Origin: Sphingobacteriaceae bacterium
Lineage (GTDB): Bacteria; Bacteroidota; Bacteroidia; B-17B0; Aurantibacillaceae
DNA: 64,000 bases
Assembly (NCBI GenBank): GCA_023251725.1
Contig: JAHEYG010000002.1
Location: 1-64,000, forward strand
Direction: 5' to 3'
Below the pieces are notes generated by a model, which searched no databases, was not told the origin of the DNA, and worked only from the letters and a program-made list of their open reading frames with translations. Made by a program: the position numbers and the translations under genes. Of the stretch, positions 33,730 through 43,431 are shown one piece after another (position 1 is the first letter of the stretch; the number at the start of each line of letters is the position of its first letter).

Positions 33730-35400
33730 TTATTTACCACCTAATCCAACAGGACTACCAACTCTTACCATTGCACAACGGAAACCGATATGAGCAGTAG
33801 CTTGCCTTTGGTCTAAGAAACGACGAGTACCCGGATTTAAGAAATAGGCACGATCTCTCCAGCTTCCCCCTTTATAAACCCGCGATTTATCATTAATTAA
33901 AGATGTTTTTGCGTATTCATACATTAATTTATCTGATTTATCCGCATAAGCGTCTTCGCCCTGATCGTAATAAATACTGGAAGTTACATCACCATCAAGG
34001 TAACTGATATAATCTGCCGATTTATAATTTCTTCTCTCATCTAAATTATCAGCAGCAACAGCCGAAGAAACTTCTCTCCATTGAACACGGCCCGGAATAT
34101 CTGATTTACCCTCAGAACCTGCGTTATTATTACCGTTGGCATCAACCGTTAAAATAGTAAGTACACTATCTGTTGATTCAGCAGTTTCACCGCTTACACC
34201 ATGTGGCGAAGGAGGGTTAACTTTATGTTTAAATTTCTGATATAGCGGTCCGTCTACGTTGGTTAAAATTTCGCCGCCTAATCCGCCTATTAAAGTTGTA
34301 CTATCGCGTTTTTGTGTAGTGAAAACGTTACCACGGAAAGGACGGAACTCATCAGCATCGGTAACTGTATTAGGACGATAAACATCCATACACCATTCCG
34401 ACACGTTACCTGCCATATTGTATAAACCATAATCGTTAGGCCAATAAGAATATACAGGGGAAGTTACATCAGCATTATCATTTAAGAACCCTGCAGTACC
34501 CATGTAATCACCAGCACCGCGCACAAAGTTGGCATTGATTTGTCCGATATATTTATCAGTAGCGTTACGAACACCATGCCCGTTCCAAGGATAAATTCTA
34601 CGATCTGTAATTCGCTCACCAATTGTGTTACCAATTAAACCGTAAGAGGCGTATTCCCACTCGGCTTCAGTTGGCAAACGGTATTTAGGTAAAAAGATAC
34701 CATCTTCCATGCGAACATCACGCTCGGGGTTTTGTTCATCAAAAGAAGGTAATTTTTGTTTTAATTGACCTTGCCATTTTCCGGCTAAATACGCTTCTGT
34801 GCTAAAATAATCTTGGTCGGAAGGATTTGGAACGTGGTCAATTAAACCTTCACGAATTAAAATAAATTCGTTTACCCTATCGGTTCTCCAGGCACAAAAA
34901 TCATTTGCCTGTAACCAGTTTACGCCTACAACCGGATAATCGCGGTAAGCAGGGTGACGCAAATAATACTCAACATAAGGTTCATTATAAGCTAATTTTT
35001 CGCGCCAAACCAATGTATCCGGTAAAGCCTTATAAAATATATCCGGGAAAGTGGGACCGAAAACTCTTCCGGTCCAAAATAAATATTCTAAATAAGAGAA
35101 ATTGCTAACTTCCGTCTCATCCATATAAAATGAAGAAATAGTAACACGGCGCGGAACATTGTTCCACTCATAAGTTACATCGTGTTCAATACGGCCCATG
35201 GTAAAGGTACCACCTTCAATTAAAACAAGTCCAGGTCCGGTTTCTTGCTCCTCATAAGGTACTTTTTCAAAACCACCGTTTTCAGACATGTTATAGGCCC
35301 AACCTGAAACAGGCGAACGCTCATTTATACATGAAACCATAAAAAGCGACACAATTGCAGCTGTTAAGGTTTTGCGGTTCTTTATCGGATTTATTCTCAT
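33730..35400 (-). CDS. gldJ: gliding motility / T9SS lipoprotein GldJ
   Basis: 556 residues, close to the length of Flavobacterium GldJ. The N-terminus ends in a lipoprotein-like SLFMVSC (cysteine at residue 24). The body is a formylglycine-generating-enzyme-like (SUMF1) fold: LVLIEGGTFTMG, SSFYMDETEVSNFSYLEYLF, YPVVGVNWLQANDFCAWRTD, LPTEAEWEYASYG, YNMAGNVSEWCMDVY and VYKGGSWRDRAYFL. In this family it is structural, not catalytic, and stabilises the outer-membrane GldK/N ring of the T9SS. It is followed by a strong terminator. Confidence 0.92.
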   Translation of the reverse strand: MRINPIKNRKTLTAAIVSLFMVSCINERSPVSGWAYNMSENGGFEKVPYEEQETGPGLVLIEGGTFTMGRIEHDVTYEWNNVPRRVTISSFYMDETEVSNFSYLEYLFWTGRVFGPTFPDIFYKALPDTLVWREKLAYNEPYVEYYLRHPAYRDYPVVGVNWLQANDFCAWRTDRVNEFILIREGLIDHVPNPSDQDYFSTEAYLAGKWQGQLKQKLPSFDEQNPERDVRMEDGIFLPKYRLPTEAEWEYASYGLIGNTIGERITDRRIYPWNGHGVRNATDKYIGQINANFVRGAGDYMGTAGFLNDNADVTSPVYSYWPNDYGLYNMAGNVSEWCMDVYRPNTVTDADEFRPFRGNVFTTQKRDSTTLIGGLGGEILTNVDGPLYQKFKHKVNPPSPHGVSGETAESTDSVLTILTVDANGNNNAGSEGKSDIPGRVQWREVSSAVAADNLDERRNYKSADYISYLDGDVTSSIYYDQGEDAYADKSDKLMYEYAKTSLINDKSRVYKGGSWRDRAYFLNPGTRRFLDQRQATAHIGFRCAMVRVGSPVGLGGK

Positions 35401-35460
35401 AATTACTAAGAGTTAATTATCGCTATAACGTAAATATTATATAAAGGTTACAATAAAAAT

Positions 35461-36408
35461 TTAGAAAGATGGGCAACTAATGGTTCTGTATTTCTTTTTC
35501 TTAGGTTTACATTCGAACTGAACTTGTAATGAAATTTCGTGCGAACCTGCAGTGTTACCTGCTAATTTTGAAATAGTTACATCATAACTGTAACCAAATT
35601 TAAAGCTTCTTGTTTGAATTCCTATTAATGCAATTACGGCATCACTGTTACGATACCATAAACCTGCGACAAAAGCGTCCTTAACAAAATAAAGACCTAA
35701 ATTAAGTTGCAAAAATTGCTGTTGTGCCTGAAATAAGATATTAGGCGAAAGGTAGGTAGCCCCGCCTTTTTCCAATTCAATTATAGCCCCACCATGAACA
35801 GTAAATTTTGCCGGTAATTTTGATACTCCCAACAACCCTTCGTCAGGCTGAGTGATATGGTTGGCGGCAAAACCAAAGAAATAACGTTTACTATATCCAA
35901 TGATTCCGGCCGAAAAGTCAGCATTTTGCTTAAATTGATTAGGTACAATTTCGTTTGTATTCCAAACGAAACCGCGTCTGGGATCAATCATATCGCCAAA
36001 ATTAAGTTTTGTTCGATCTAAGGTCTTTTGGAAATAGGTGGCCTGCAAACCCAGTTTTAATGAAAATTCGCGGTTAACAGGTAAATGATAAGAATATATG
36101 AAACTGGCCGTAGTTGTTTTAAGAGTTCCTTTTGCCTGATCATCAGTAGTTATTAGAATCCCGATTCCTCCTGCCAAAGCATCAAAATGCTGGTCGTAAG
36201 AGGCACTGTAAGTTACATACGTACCAGATAAGTTGGGCCATTGATTTCGGTAATTTAAGCAGATTCGCGGACAACGAGCGGTACCGGCAAACGCAGGGTT
36301 CAAGTAAGTAGGGTTAGCGTAAAATTGCGTAAATTGAGGATCCTGCCCTTTTACATCAATAGCAATGCCCAACACAACAATAAAAAATAAGCCTAATTTT
36401 TTAGCCAT
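35461..36408 (-). CDS. PorP/SprF family T9SS outer-membrane protein (copy 1)
   Basis: 315 residues starting at ATG 36408, which gives the signal peptide MAKKLGLFFIVVLGIAIDVKG. A longer frame to 36525 would run through the promoter. The family opening DPQFTQFYANPTYLNPAFAG is diagnostic, followed by a 14-strand-type porin barrel (alternating aromatic strands to the C-terminus). PorP/SprF proteins assist T9SS assembly and surface anchoring of specific adhesins. This copy sits between gldJ and porU, divergent from porU. The tail KPKKKKYRTISCPSF is strongly basic. Confidence 0.9.
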   Translation of the reverse strand: MAKKLGLFFIVVLGIAIDVKGQDPQFTQFYANPTYLNPAFAGTARCPRICLNYRNQWPNLSGTYVTYSASYDQHFDALAGGIGILITTDDQAKGTLKTTTASFIYSYHLPVNREFSLKLGLQATYFQKTLDRTKLNFGDMIDPRRGFVWNTNEIVPNQFKQNADFSAGIIGYSKRYFFGFAANHITQPDEGLLGVSKLPAKFTVHGGAIIELEKGGATYLSPNILFQAQQQFLQLNLGLYFVKDAFVAGLWYRNSDAVIALIGIQTRSFKFGYSYDVTISKLAGNTAGSHEISLQVQFECKPKKKKYRTISCPSF

Positions 36409-36438
36409 AAACAAGATTAGAGTAACCTTATGATTATA

Positions 36439-36468
36439 CAAATTTAATAATCTATTTTTAATAACAAA
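36439..36468 (-). promoter_or_regulatory. Bacteroidota-type promoter for the PorP/SprF (gldJ) unit
   Basis: On minus: TTTG (36468-36465), 18 bases, then TAAATTTG (36446-36439). This is a close match to TTTG-N19-TAnnTTTG. The element ends 30 bases before the ATG at 36408. Confidence 0.65.
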
Positions 36469-36523
36469 AAAATTATTTGAACAATATTTTTGTTTATCAA
36501 TCGTTATTTTTGTGATGATATCC

Positions 36524-39500
36524 ATGAAAATAAATAAAAAACTATACCTTGTTACGTTGACTTTTACCTTTGGGTTGCTATTTAGTCAGAAAAACAAGGA
36601 AATTCTCAATCAAAACAACTCAATAATTGGTGTAAATCCGGTTTCTAAAACCGTTTTTAACGAAACTCCACAAGTTCCGTTAAATTTAGAAGGCGCTCAA
36701 TACGATGTTGATAAAAACAATTTCCCCTATTTTTTAACATCTAAATCTATTTCTAAAAATAATTTTGTAAAAGCGAATTTAAAAAACGTTCAAACGGTTG
36801 TCCTATCTCCTGATATTTCAAAAAAAATTACCGGCTTTTTCAAAACACAAATTAGTAACGAATTTAATCTTGATATTCAATACGCACAAAATGGTAATGT
36901 TCAAATAGCTTATCTCAAAATAACTCCATACCGTTTAAACGATCAAAATAATATTGAAGAACTGATTACTTATGATGTGGATTGGGAAGTTATGGCAAAC
37001 GAGGCCTCACTTAAACAAAAAAACCCAATCACTAATTTTAAAAACACTTCCGTTTTAGCCAGTGGAAACTGGTATAAAATTGGCATTGCAAAAACAGGTA
37101 TCTATAAACTGGATAAAACATTTTTAAAAAACATTGGCCTTGATGTTAATACAATAAATCCTAAAGATATTCGAATATACGGTAACGGCGGGCACATGGT
37201 TCCGGAAGCAAATTATGTTTTCAGATACGATGATTTGGAAGAAAATTCGATTGAAGTACTTGGCGAAGCAGATAATGTTTTAGATAATACTGATTATGTA
37301 CTTTTTTACGGAGTGGGGACAGACGAATGGAAACAAGATCAAAATCATTATTTGTCATGTCTTAACTTTCATCACCAACTAAATTACTATTCTGATACCA
37401 GTTATTATTATATCACAACTGATTTGGGTGCGGGGAAAAGAATTAATACTGTTGCTTCACTGGGAGTTGCTCCAACCAATGTGTGTTCATCTTACGATTA
37501 TTACGATTTTCATGAACAAAACGGTACCAACTTTATTAAATCGGGAAGGCAATTTTATGGAGAATATTTTGACCTAGTTCCTTCTTTTAGTTTTTCCTAT
37601 CCTATCAATAACCTAGTTATAGGCGACAGTGTTAGTGCCTTAGTAAGTGTTGCAGCACGGGGTGCCACTGCTACAAATTATAATTTATCATATAGTGGCA
37701 GTTCAGTTAACTTTAGCACTACAGCTGTTAATATTAATGATTACTTGGGTGATTTTGTTTCTATCACCACCAACTGTTCAAAAACCCTTTGCAACAGTTC
37801 GTTCATTTTAAATTTTACCATTACCAAACAAACTGCTTCTTGTATTGGATGGCTCGATTACATTATGTTTAATGCCCGAAGAAATCTGGTGTTTAATAAT
37901 TCTCAATTTTTCTTTAGAGATCTTCGTACATCAGGACATTTAAACATTAAAGGAATTGGTACACCTGATGCTGATCCATTGCTTACAACTACCAAATTTA
38001 TGATGAGTACAAATAATTATTCCAATATTAGCGTGTGGAATGTTAGTGATCCGTTAAATGTGAAGAATCAGGCTTACAATTTAACAGGGTCGCAATTAGA
38101 TTTTACTATTAATAACGATTCTCTAAATGAATTCGCCACATTTAGCGGAACCGATTTTTTAATTCCTGTCTTTGTATCAAAAGTGGCCAACCAAAACCTT
38201 CACTCGGTTACACAAGCCGATTTTATTATTGTTACTCACCCCGAATTTTTATCTCAAGCACAACAAGTAGCACAGATTCATCAGCAACACGATTCGTTAA
38301 ATGTAACTGTAGTTACTACCGAACAAGTGTATAATGAATTTTCGAGTGGTAAACCTGACATAAGCGGAATAAGAGATTTTGAAAGAATGATTTATAACCG
38401 CAATTTAAATTCAGCAAAACCACTTAAGTACGTACTTCTTATAGGTGATGGTTCATACAAAGTGAAAGACCGTAACATTTCTTCTAACACCTCTTTTATT
38501 CCCGTTTACGAAAATGAAAATTCTTATTCTCCAACACTTTCTACAGTAAGTGACGATTTTTTTGGATGGTTAGACCCCAGTGAGGGCGCAGATTGGAGTT
38601 CGAGTTTAGTAGACGTTGGAGTGGGTCGTTTTCCGGTGAAGAATTCTTCAGAAGCATCTGCAGCAGTTGCAAAAGTAGAAGCTTATTACAAAAAAAATTA
38701 TTCGTTTTCGGCTACCGATAATGAAAATTTATGTACCAGCGCTGTTAGTTTTCCTTTGGGAGATTGGCGTACTTGGGTTTGTTTTATAGCCGACGATGAA
38801 GATTATCAAACCCACATGAACGATGCCGATAACCTCGCTAAAAAAGTAAAAACCGCGCATCCCGAAATAAATATTGATAAAATTTATGCCGATTCCTATA
38901 TACAATATACGACCCCGGGAGGAGACCGTTACCCGGATGCAAATTCGGCTATTGATCACAGAGTAGATAAAGGAAGTTTAATTTTAAATTATACCGGTCA
39001 TGGTGGTGAAGTTGGACTTGGTCATGAAAGATATCTCGAAAACTCCCAGATACAAGCTTATAAAAACATTAATAACATGCCGCTTTTTATTACAGCCACT
39101 TGTGAATTTAGTCGTTTTGATGACCCGGAAAGAACTTCGGCAGGCGAATTATGTTTCTTAAACCCCGAAGGGGCTGCAATTGGTTTGTTAACCACAGTTA
39201 GATTGGCATTTTCTAATACCAATTTTGTTTTAAACAGTAATTTGTATGATGTAGCTTTTGAACCAATGAATGATGGTAAAATGCCGTCTTTGGGCGATAT
39301 TTCAAAACTTACCAAGCAAAAAGCCGGCTTAAGTTTTTATTATTTAAATTTTCATTTATTGGGAGACCCTGCGTTACGATTGGCTTATCCGCAAAAGCAG
39401 GTTTTTACAACAGAAATTAATGGGAAGTTGGTGGATCCGAGTAAAACAGATACTCTTCGAGCTTTATCAAAAGTTACCATTAAAGGATTTGTTGGAAGTA

Positions 39501-40498
39501 CGGAAGGTACTAAGACAAAAAAAATGGTGGATTTTAACGGCATTTTATATCCCACGGTATTTGATAAAGAACAAAAAATTACTTGCCTCGGTAATGATGC
39601 TGCTTCCCTAACAGCTTCGGGTCCGTTTCAATTTTTACTTCAAAAAAACATTATTTATAAAGGAAAAGTACAAGTTGTTAATGGTGACTTTAGTTTTAGT
39701 TTTATCGTACCGAAAGACATTGCCTATAATTATGATTTTGGAAAAATAAGTTATTACTCCCATAACGGACAAACAGATGCTATCGGTTATAATAAAAATT
39801 TTTATATAGGAGGTGCTTCCAATAATATTGTTTCTGATAATGTTGGGCCTTCAATAGCAATGTATTTAAATGATAAAAAATTTGTTTCGGGTGGTACAAC
39901 CAATCAAAAACCTAATTTATATGCCGAGGTAGCCGACTCAAGCGGTATTAATACAGTAGGTACCGGAATTGGTCACGATATAAATGCCATTTTAGATGGT
40001 AACTCGGGCAAACCAATTATTTTAAATGATTATTACGAGGCCGATTTAAATAATTATCAAAAAGGAAAAATAAAATATCCATTTGATCAGTTAACGGAGG
40101 GAAATCATCGATTAAGTTTGAAAGTATGGGATGTTCAAAATAACTCGAATATTGTTTATACCGATTTTGTAGTAGCTCAATCAGCCGAAATGGCTCTAAC
40201 ACATGTATTAAATTATCCCAATCCATTTACAACGCATACTAAATTTTATTTTGAAAATAATCAGTGCTGTACAACCATAAAAGTAAACGTTCAGATATAT
40301 ACTATAACCGGCAAAGCGGTTAAAACAATAAGTTTAACTTTAAAAAACGAAGGCTTCCGATCGGATGGAATTGATTGGGATGGTAAAGACGACTTTGGTG
40401 ATAAATTGGCTAAAGGAGTTTACATTTATAAATTAAGCATCAGCGATCCGGAAAATAAAAAAGCCGAGAAAACCGAAAAATTAGTAATATTAAATTAG
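36524..40498 (+). CDS. porU: T9SS sortase PorU (C25 gingipain-like)
   Basis: 1324 residues from ATG 36524. Upstream in-frame ATG 36515 and GTG 36512 exist, but 36524 gives the clean signal peptide MKINKKLYLVTLTFTFGLLF. PorU cleaves the C-terminal sorting domain of T9SS cargo and transfers it to A-LPS at the cell surface. The C25 catalytic dyad is visible: His826 in LNYTGHGGE and Cys860 in FITATCEFSRFDDP. The C-terminus has a FlgD-like/sorting-like fold (ALTHVLNYPNPFTTHTKFYF, FGDKLAKGVYIYKL). It is followed 36 bases later by porV, its outer-membrane partner. Confidence 0.95.
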   Translation: MKINKKLYLVTLTFTFGLLFSQKNKEILNQNNSIIGVNPVSKTVFNETPQVPLNLEGAQYDVDKNNFPYFLTSKSISKNNFVKANLKNVQTVVLSPDISKKITGFFKTQISNEFNLDIQYAQNGNVQIAYLKITPYRLNDQNNIEELITYDVDWEVMANEASLKQKNPITNFKNTSVLASGNWYKIGIAKTGIYKLDKTFLKNIGLDVNTINPKDIRIYGNGGHMVPEANYVFRYDDLEENSIEVLGEADNVLDNTDYVLFYGVGTDEWKQDQNHYLSCLNFHHQLNYYSDTSYYYITTDLGAGKRINTVASLGVAPTNVCSSYDYYDFHEQNGTNFIKSGRQFYGEYFDLVPSFSFSYPINNLVIGDSVSALVSVAARGATATNYNLSYSGSSVNFSTTAVNINDYLGDFVSITTNCSKTLCNSSFILNFTITKQTASCIGWLDYIMFNARRNLVFNNSQFFFRDLRTSGHLNIKGIGTPDADPLLTTTKFMMSTNNYSNISVWNVSDPLNVKNQAYNLTGSQLDFTINNDSLNEFATFSGTDFLIPVFVSKVANQNLHSVTQADFIIVTHPEFLSQAQQVAQIHQQHDSLNVTVVTTEQVYNEFSSGKPDISGIRDFERMIYNRNLNSAKPLKYVLLIGDGSYKVKDRNISSNTSFIPVYENENSYSPTLSTVSDDFFGWLDPSEGADWSSSLVDVGVGRFPVKNSSEASAAVAKVEAYYKKNYSFSATDNENLCTSAVSFPLGDWRTWVCFIADDEDYQTHMNDADNLAKKVKTAHPEINIDKIYADSYIQYTTPGGDRYPDANSAIDHRVDKGSLILNYTGHGGEVGLGHERYLENSQIQAYKNINNMPLFITATCEFSRFDDPERTSAGELCFLNPEGAAIGLLTTVRLAFSNTNFVLNSNLYDVAFEPMNDGKMPSLGDISKLTKQKAGLSFYYLNFHLLGDPALRLAYPQKQVFTTEINGKLVDPSKTDTLRALSKVTIKGFVGSTEGTKTKKMVDFNGILYPTVFDKEQKITCLGNDAASLTASGPFQFLLQKNIIYKGKVQVVNGDFSFSFIVPKDIAYNYDFGKISYYSHNGQTDAIGYNKNFYIGGASNNIVSDNVGPSIAMYLNDKKFVSGGTTNQKPNLYAEVADSSGINTVGTGIGHDINAILDGNSGKPIILNDYYEADLNNYQKGKIKYPFDQLTEGNHRLSLKVWDVQNNSNIVYTDFVVAQSAEMALTHVLNYPNPFTTHTKFYFENNQCCTTIKVNVQIYTITGKAVKTISLTLKNEGFRSDGIDWDGKDDFGDKLAKGVYIYKLSISDPENKKAEKTEKLVILN

Positions 40499-40534
40499 TA
40501 CATTTGGAACTCATTTTTTGTGAGCGATTTTTAT

Positions 40535-41782
40535 ATGAGCAAAAAAGTTTTAGTATATAGTTTTGTTTTTAGTACTCTATTTTATGTTGTTGGGAAGGCT
40601 CAAATAAATACCGGCCAATTATCAGGCGCTATCAATCCTATTACAACTTCTGTACCTTTTCTTTTAATTGCTCCTGACTCGCGTTCGGGAGGAATGGGAG
40701 AAGTAGGTGCCGCAACTATGCCCGATGTTAATTCTATCCATTGGAATGGCTCTAAACTGGCATTTTCAGATAAAACTATGGGTATTGGAATTTCTTATAC
40801 CCCTTGGCTCCGGCAACTAGTACCGGATATAAGTCTTATGTATGTTAGCGGATATCGTAAGATTACTAAAACCAGCGTTGTGGGAGCATCGTTGAGGTAT
40901 TTCTCTTTGGGAAATATTACTTTTACAGATATTCTTGGTAATACCACCGGACAATTCAAACCAAATGAATTTGCAATTGATGTTGCCTTTTCTCAAAAAT
41001 TATCTGAAACAGTTTCTGCCGGAATTGCCGTTCGTTACATAAATTCTAATTTAACCGGCGGCGTTTCGTTAAGTAGCGGTCAGCCTACAAGAGCCGGAGA
41101 AGCTGTGGCGGTTGATATTTCGATGTTTTACAAAAGCAAAAAAAACAAGATTCAAATTGCCGGTAAAAAATCAACTGTTACATTTGGTTTAGCCTTTACT
41201 AATATTGGTACTAAAATTTCTTATACAACCGTTCAAAATTTTATTCCAATTAATCTTCGGCTAGGAGGAGGTTTAAAAGTTGATATAGATGATTTTAATA
41301 CATTTGGTTTATATGCCGATTTAAACAAACTTTTAGTGCCTACCCCACCTATATATTTAAAAACTTCAACCGGAAATGACTCTATTAATTTTTCAACCGG
41401 CTCAAAAATTATTAGCTCGGGTCGCGATCCTAATGTGCCGGTGGCGCAAGGAATTTTTCAATCTTTTGGAGATGCGCCCGGTGGGTTTGGCGAAGAGTTA
41501 AAAGAAATAAATATTGCCGCAGGTCTCGAATATTGGTACGCCAAGCAATTTGGTGTAAGAGCAGGTTATTTTTATGAAAATGAAACTAAAGGGGGCCGCC
41601 AGTTTTTTACTGTGGGATTAGGAGTAAGATACAGCGTTTTTGGTTTAGATATGGCTTACCTTATTCCCACCACTTTAAGAAACCCTCTTCAAAACACACT
41701 TCGTTTTACTTTAACGTTCGACTTCGATGCCTTTAAGAGTCAAAATAAAGAATCTAAAACAGAAACAGTTCCTAATCCTTAA
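40535..41782 (+). CDS. porV: T9SS outer-membrane protein PorV (LptO)
   Basis: 415 residues from ATG 40535. A GTG at 40520 would extend by five residues. Signal peptide KVLVYSFVFSTLFYVVGKAQ, then the PorV/FadL-like opening ITTSVPFLLIAPDSRSGGMG and NSIHWNGSKLAF. The rest is a 14-strand barrel. PorV carries secreted cargo from the translocon to PorU for sorting-domain cleavage. The 3' end overlaps the convergent DUF2779 gene by 11 bases. Together with porU and gldJ it forms the conserved T9SS locus. Confidence 0.94.
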   Translation: MSKKVLVYSFVFSTLFYVVGKAQINTGQLSGAINPITTSVPFLLIAPDSRSGGMGEVGAATMPDVNSIHWNGSKLAFSDKTMGIGISYTPWLRQLVPDISLMYVSGYRKITKTSVVGASLRYFSLGNITFTDILGNTTGQFKPNEFAIDVAFSQKLSETVSAGIAVRYINSNLTGGVSLSSGQPTRAGEAVAVDISMFYKSKKNKIQIAGKKSTVTFGLAFTNIGTKISYTTVQNFIPINLRLGGGLKVDIDDFNTFGLYADLNKLLVPTPPIYLKTSTGNDSINFSTGSKIISSGRDPNVPVAQGIFQSFGDAPGGFGEELKEINIAAGLEYWYAKQFGVRAGYFYENETKGGRQFFTVGLGVRYSVFGLDMAYLIPTTLRNPLQNTLRFTLTFDFDAFKSQNKESKTETVPNP

Positions 41783-43256
41783 CTTTTTGTTTAAGCAGGT
41801 TGAAAAATTTTAAACTGATTAAAGTATCCATATTACAATAACTTTTTAATTGATCATAAATTGTTTCTTTAATTATTGGATTAGATTCGTTCCACAACGA
41901 TTCGTAAACATTCATTGCCACAAGGCCGCTCGAAATAGCTTCGTTATTATAATTTGAATCCTCACTCACTATTTCAGCAATAGCTTTTAACGAAAAATTA
42001 CTTTTCAACTTCGGATGATAATAATAAAAGTTCTGAATGATAATTGATAAATCGGTAAGTTTAAAAATTAATTCCTGTGCTTTCGCGGAATACTCCGGAA
42101 AAAGTTTTTTCAAATTATTTAAAATATTTACTTCCAGATTTTTATCATATACAATTATGGTTTCAAACTTAGCTGTACTCAGTAAAATCTGTTTTAAAAA
42201 CATTTCACGGTTATCGCTTTCAATTGGCTTCAAATAATTTTCAAACACTATTTCGTTATTTATTTCATAACACATTGAATATAAAAACGGAATTTGTTCA
42301 AATGGTTTTGTATTATAATATTTTGGAATGGCAGCCTGCCACACTTCCATATCTAAAAAACAATATTGCGTTTTTACCGAATTAATAAAATTTTTAATGT
42401 TAGTCTCATCTACATATTCTTTTTCTTTGCTAATACTTTCGATTTGAATTTGAATGTTTTTATGCAATCCCATTTGTTCAGGAATTTTATCAACCGTGGT
42501 AATTCCATTGTTGTACCAATTAAATAATTGTTCTCTGTCGGTTTTACCGATATTAAAAATTGATTTTTTATGGACTGTGTTTTCCCAACAAGTTCCTAAA
42601 AAGTCGCAACTGTAAGGCGAGAAACAATGTTTTCCAATAGGTAAATTCGGAACTTTATTTTCTTCCAATGTAAGTAAGGCTTTTTCTATTTTAGATTCGC
42701 AAAATATCAAATTCTTTTCAGCGTCCTTCCTAATGCTTCTTTTTTTAAATAATTCCATCACATTTAATTCTTCCTTTAATTCATAATCTGCGTTTAATGT
42801 TACCAGGTAAAAATCATTAAATTCGGCTAACGAATTCTTTAAAACATAATACTGAAGGCAGGCATCTTTTATATAAACATCACTAATTTTAAGAGAACTT
42901 TTTACTTCGTAGGCCTCCCAAAATTTTCCATTAAAATTTAAGATATCAACCATTACAAGGGTTTGTTTAAATACAAACGTGGCTTCATAAATTACAGATT
43001 GTTTTTTTTCGATAAGTTGTTGCGTTAAATAATACGCTTCTTCCAAATTTTTTGTTTCCAAAGAAACATTTATTCCGCCCGGAAAAAGATGTTGCGCCAA
43101 ATTACCCACTTCGTGGCCCCTTTTAAATGTCATTTGTTTTTCTTTTGAAATAGGATCTTTTAATTGGGGCGATTTTTTATGTAGGAAAAAAGCTTTTGGG
43201 CATTGATCAAACTTTAAAAAAGAAGTTTTATTTATCGAGTAAAAAGTGGTTTTCAT
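41772..43256 (-). CDS. DUF2779 protein: RecB/Cas4-like nuclease fused to an RNase H-like domain
   Basis: 494 residues. The N-terminal half looks like a Cas4/RecB PD-(D/E)XK nuclease: Cys19 in FDQCPKAFF, metal ligands in MVDILNF and AYEVKSS, then QYYVL. A cysteine cluster C-x5-C-x5-C (HCFSPYSCDFLGTCW) with the N-terminal Cys suggests a 4Fe-4S site. The C-terminal half is the DUF2779/TM0106-type RNase H-like fold: FLDMEVWQAAIPKYYNTKPF with D-x-E, QIPFLYSM, and a terminal YCNMDTLISLKFF. No CRISPR or cas gene is near. A role in DNA repair or defence is inference. It overlaps porV tail-to-tail. Confidence 0.88.
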   Translation of the reverse strand: MKTTFYSINKTSFLKFDQCPKAFFLHKKSPQLKDPISKEKQMTFKRGHEVGNLAQHLFPGGINVSLETKNLEEAYYLTQQLIEKKQSVIYEATFVFKQTLVMVDILNFNGKFWEAYEVKSSLKISDVYIKDACLQYYVLKNSLAEFNDFYLVTLNADYELKEELNVMELFKKRSIRKDAEKNLIFCESKIEKALLTLEENKVPNLPIGKHCFSPYSCDFLGTCWENTVHKKSIFNIGKTDREQLFNWYNNGITTVDKIPEQMGLHKNIQIQIESISKEKEYVDETNIKNFINSVKTQYCFLDMEVWQAAIPKYYNTKPFEQIPFLYSMCYEINNEIVFENYLKPIESDNREMFLKQILLSTAKFETIIVYDKNLEVNILNNLKKLFPEYSAKAQELIFKLTDLSIIIQNFYYYHPKLKSNFSLKAIAEIVSEDSNYNNEAISSGLVAMNVYESLWNESNPIIKETIYDQLKSYCNMDTLISLKFFNLLKQKVKD

Positions 43257-43334
43257 CTAAAAATAAAGCGTTTTTCTAAAAACTGCATTTCGTTTGTTTT
43301 TTAATAATTATTCCATAAATTTACGGTAACAAAA

Positions 43335-43430
43335 ATGGGCTTACTAATTTTAAATGTATGTTCCTTCATTTTAATAAGTTTAGTGATTGTTTTTAACAAA
43401 GTAAGTATTAAATCGTTTAAAATTTTTTAG
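43335..43430 (+). CDS. possible 31-residue membrane peptide
   Basis: ATG GGC TTA ... TTT TAG encodes 31 residues with one hydrophobic stretch (LLILNVCSFILISLVIVF) and a basic end (KVSIKSFKIF). Its stop lies one base before the ATG of the next gene (43432), as in translationally coupled pairs. It is too short for certainty. Confidence 0.35.
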   Translation: MGLLILNVCSFILISLVIVFNKVSIKSFKIF

Positions 43431-43431
43431 A

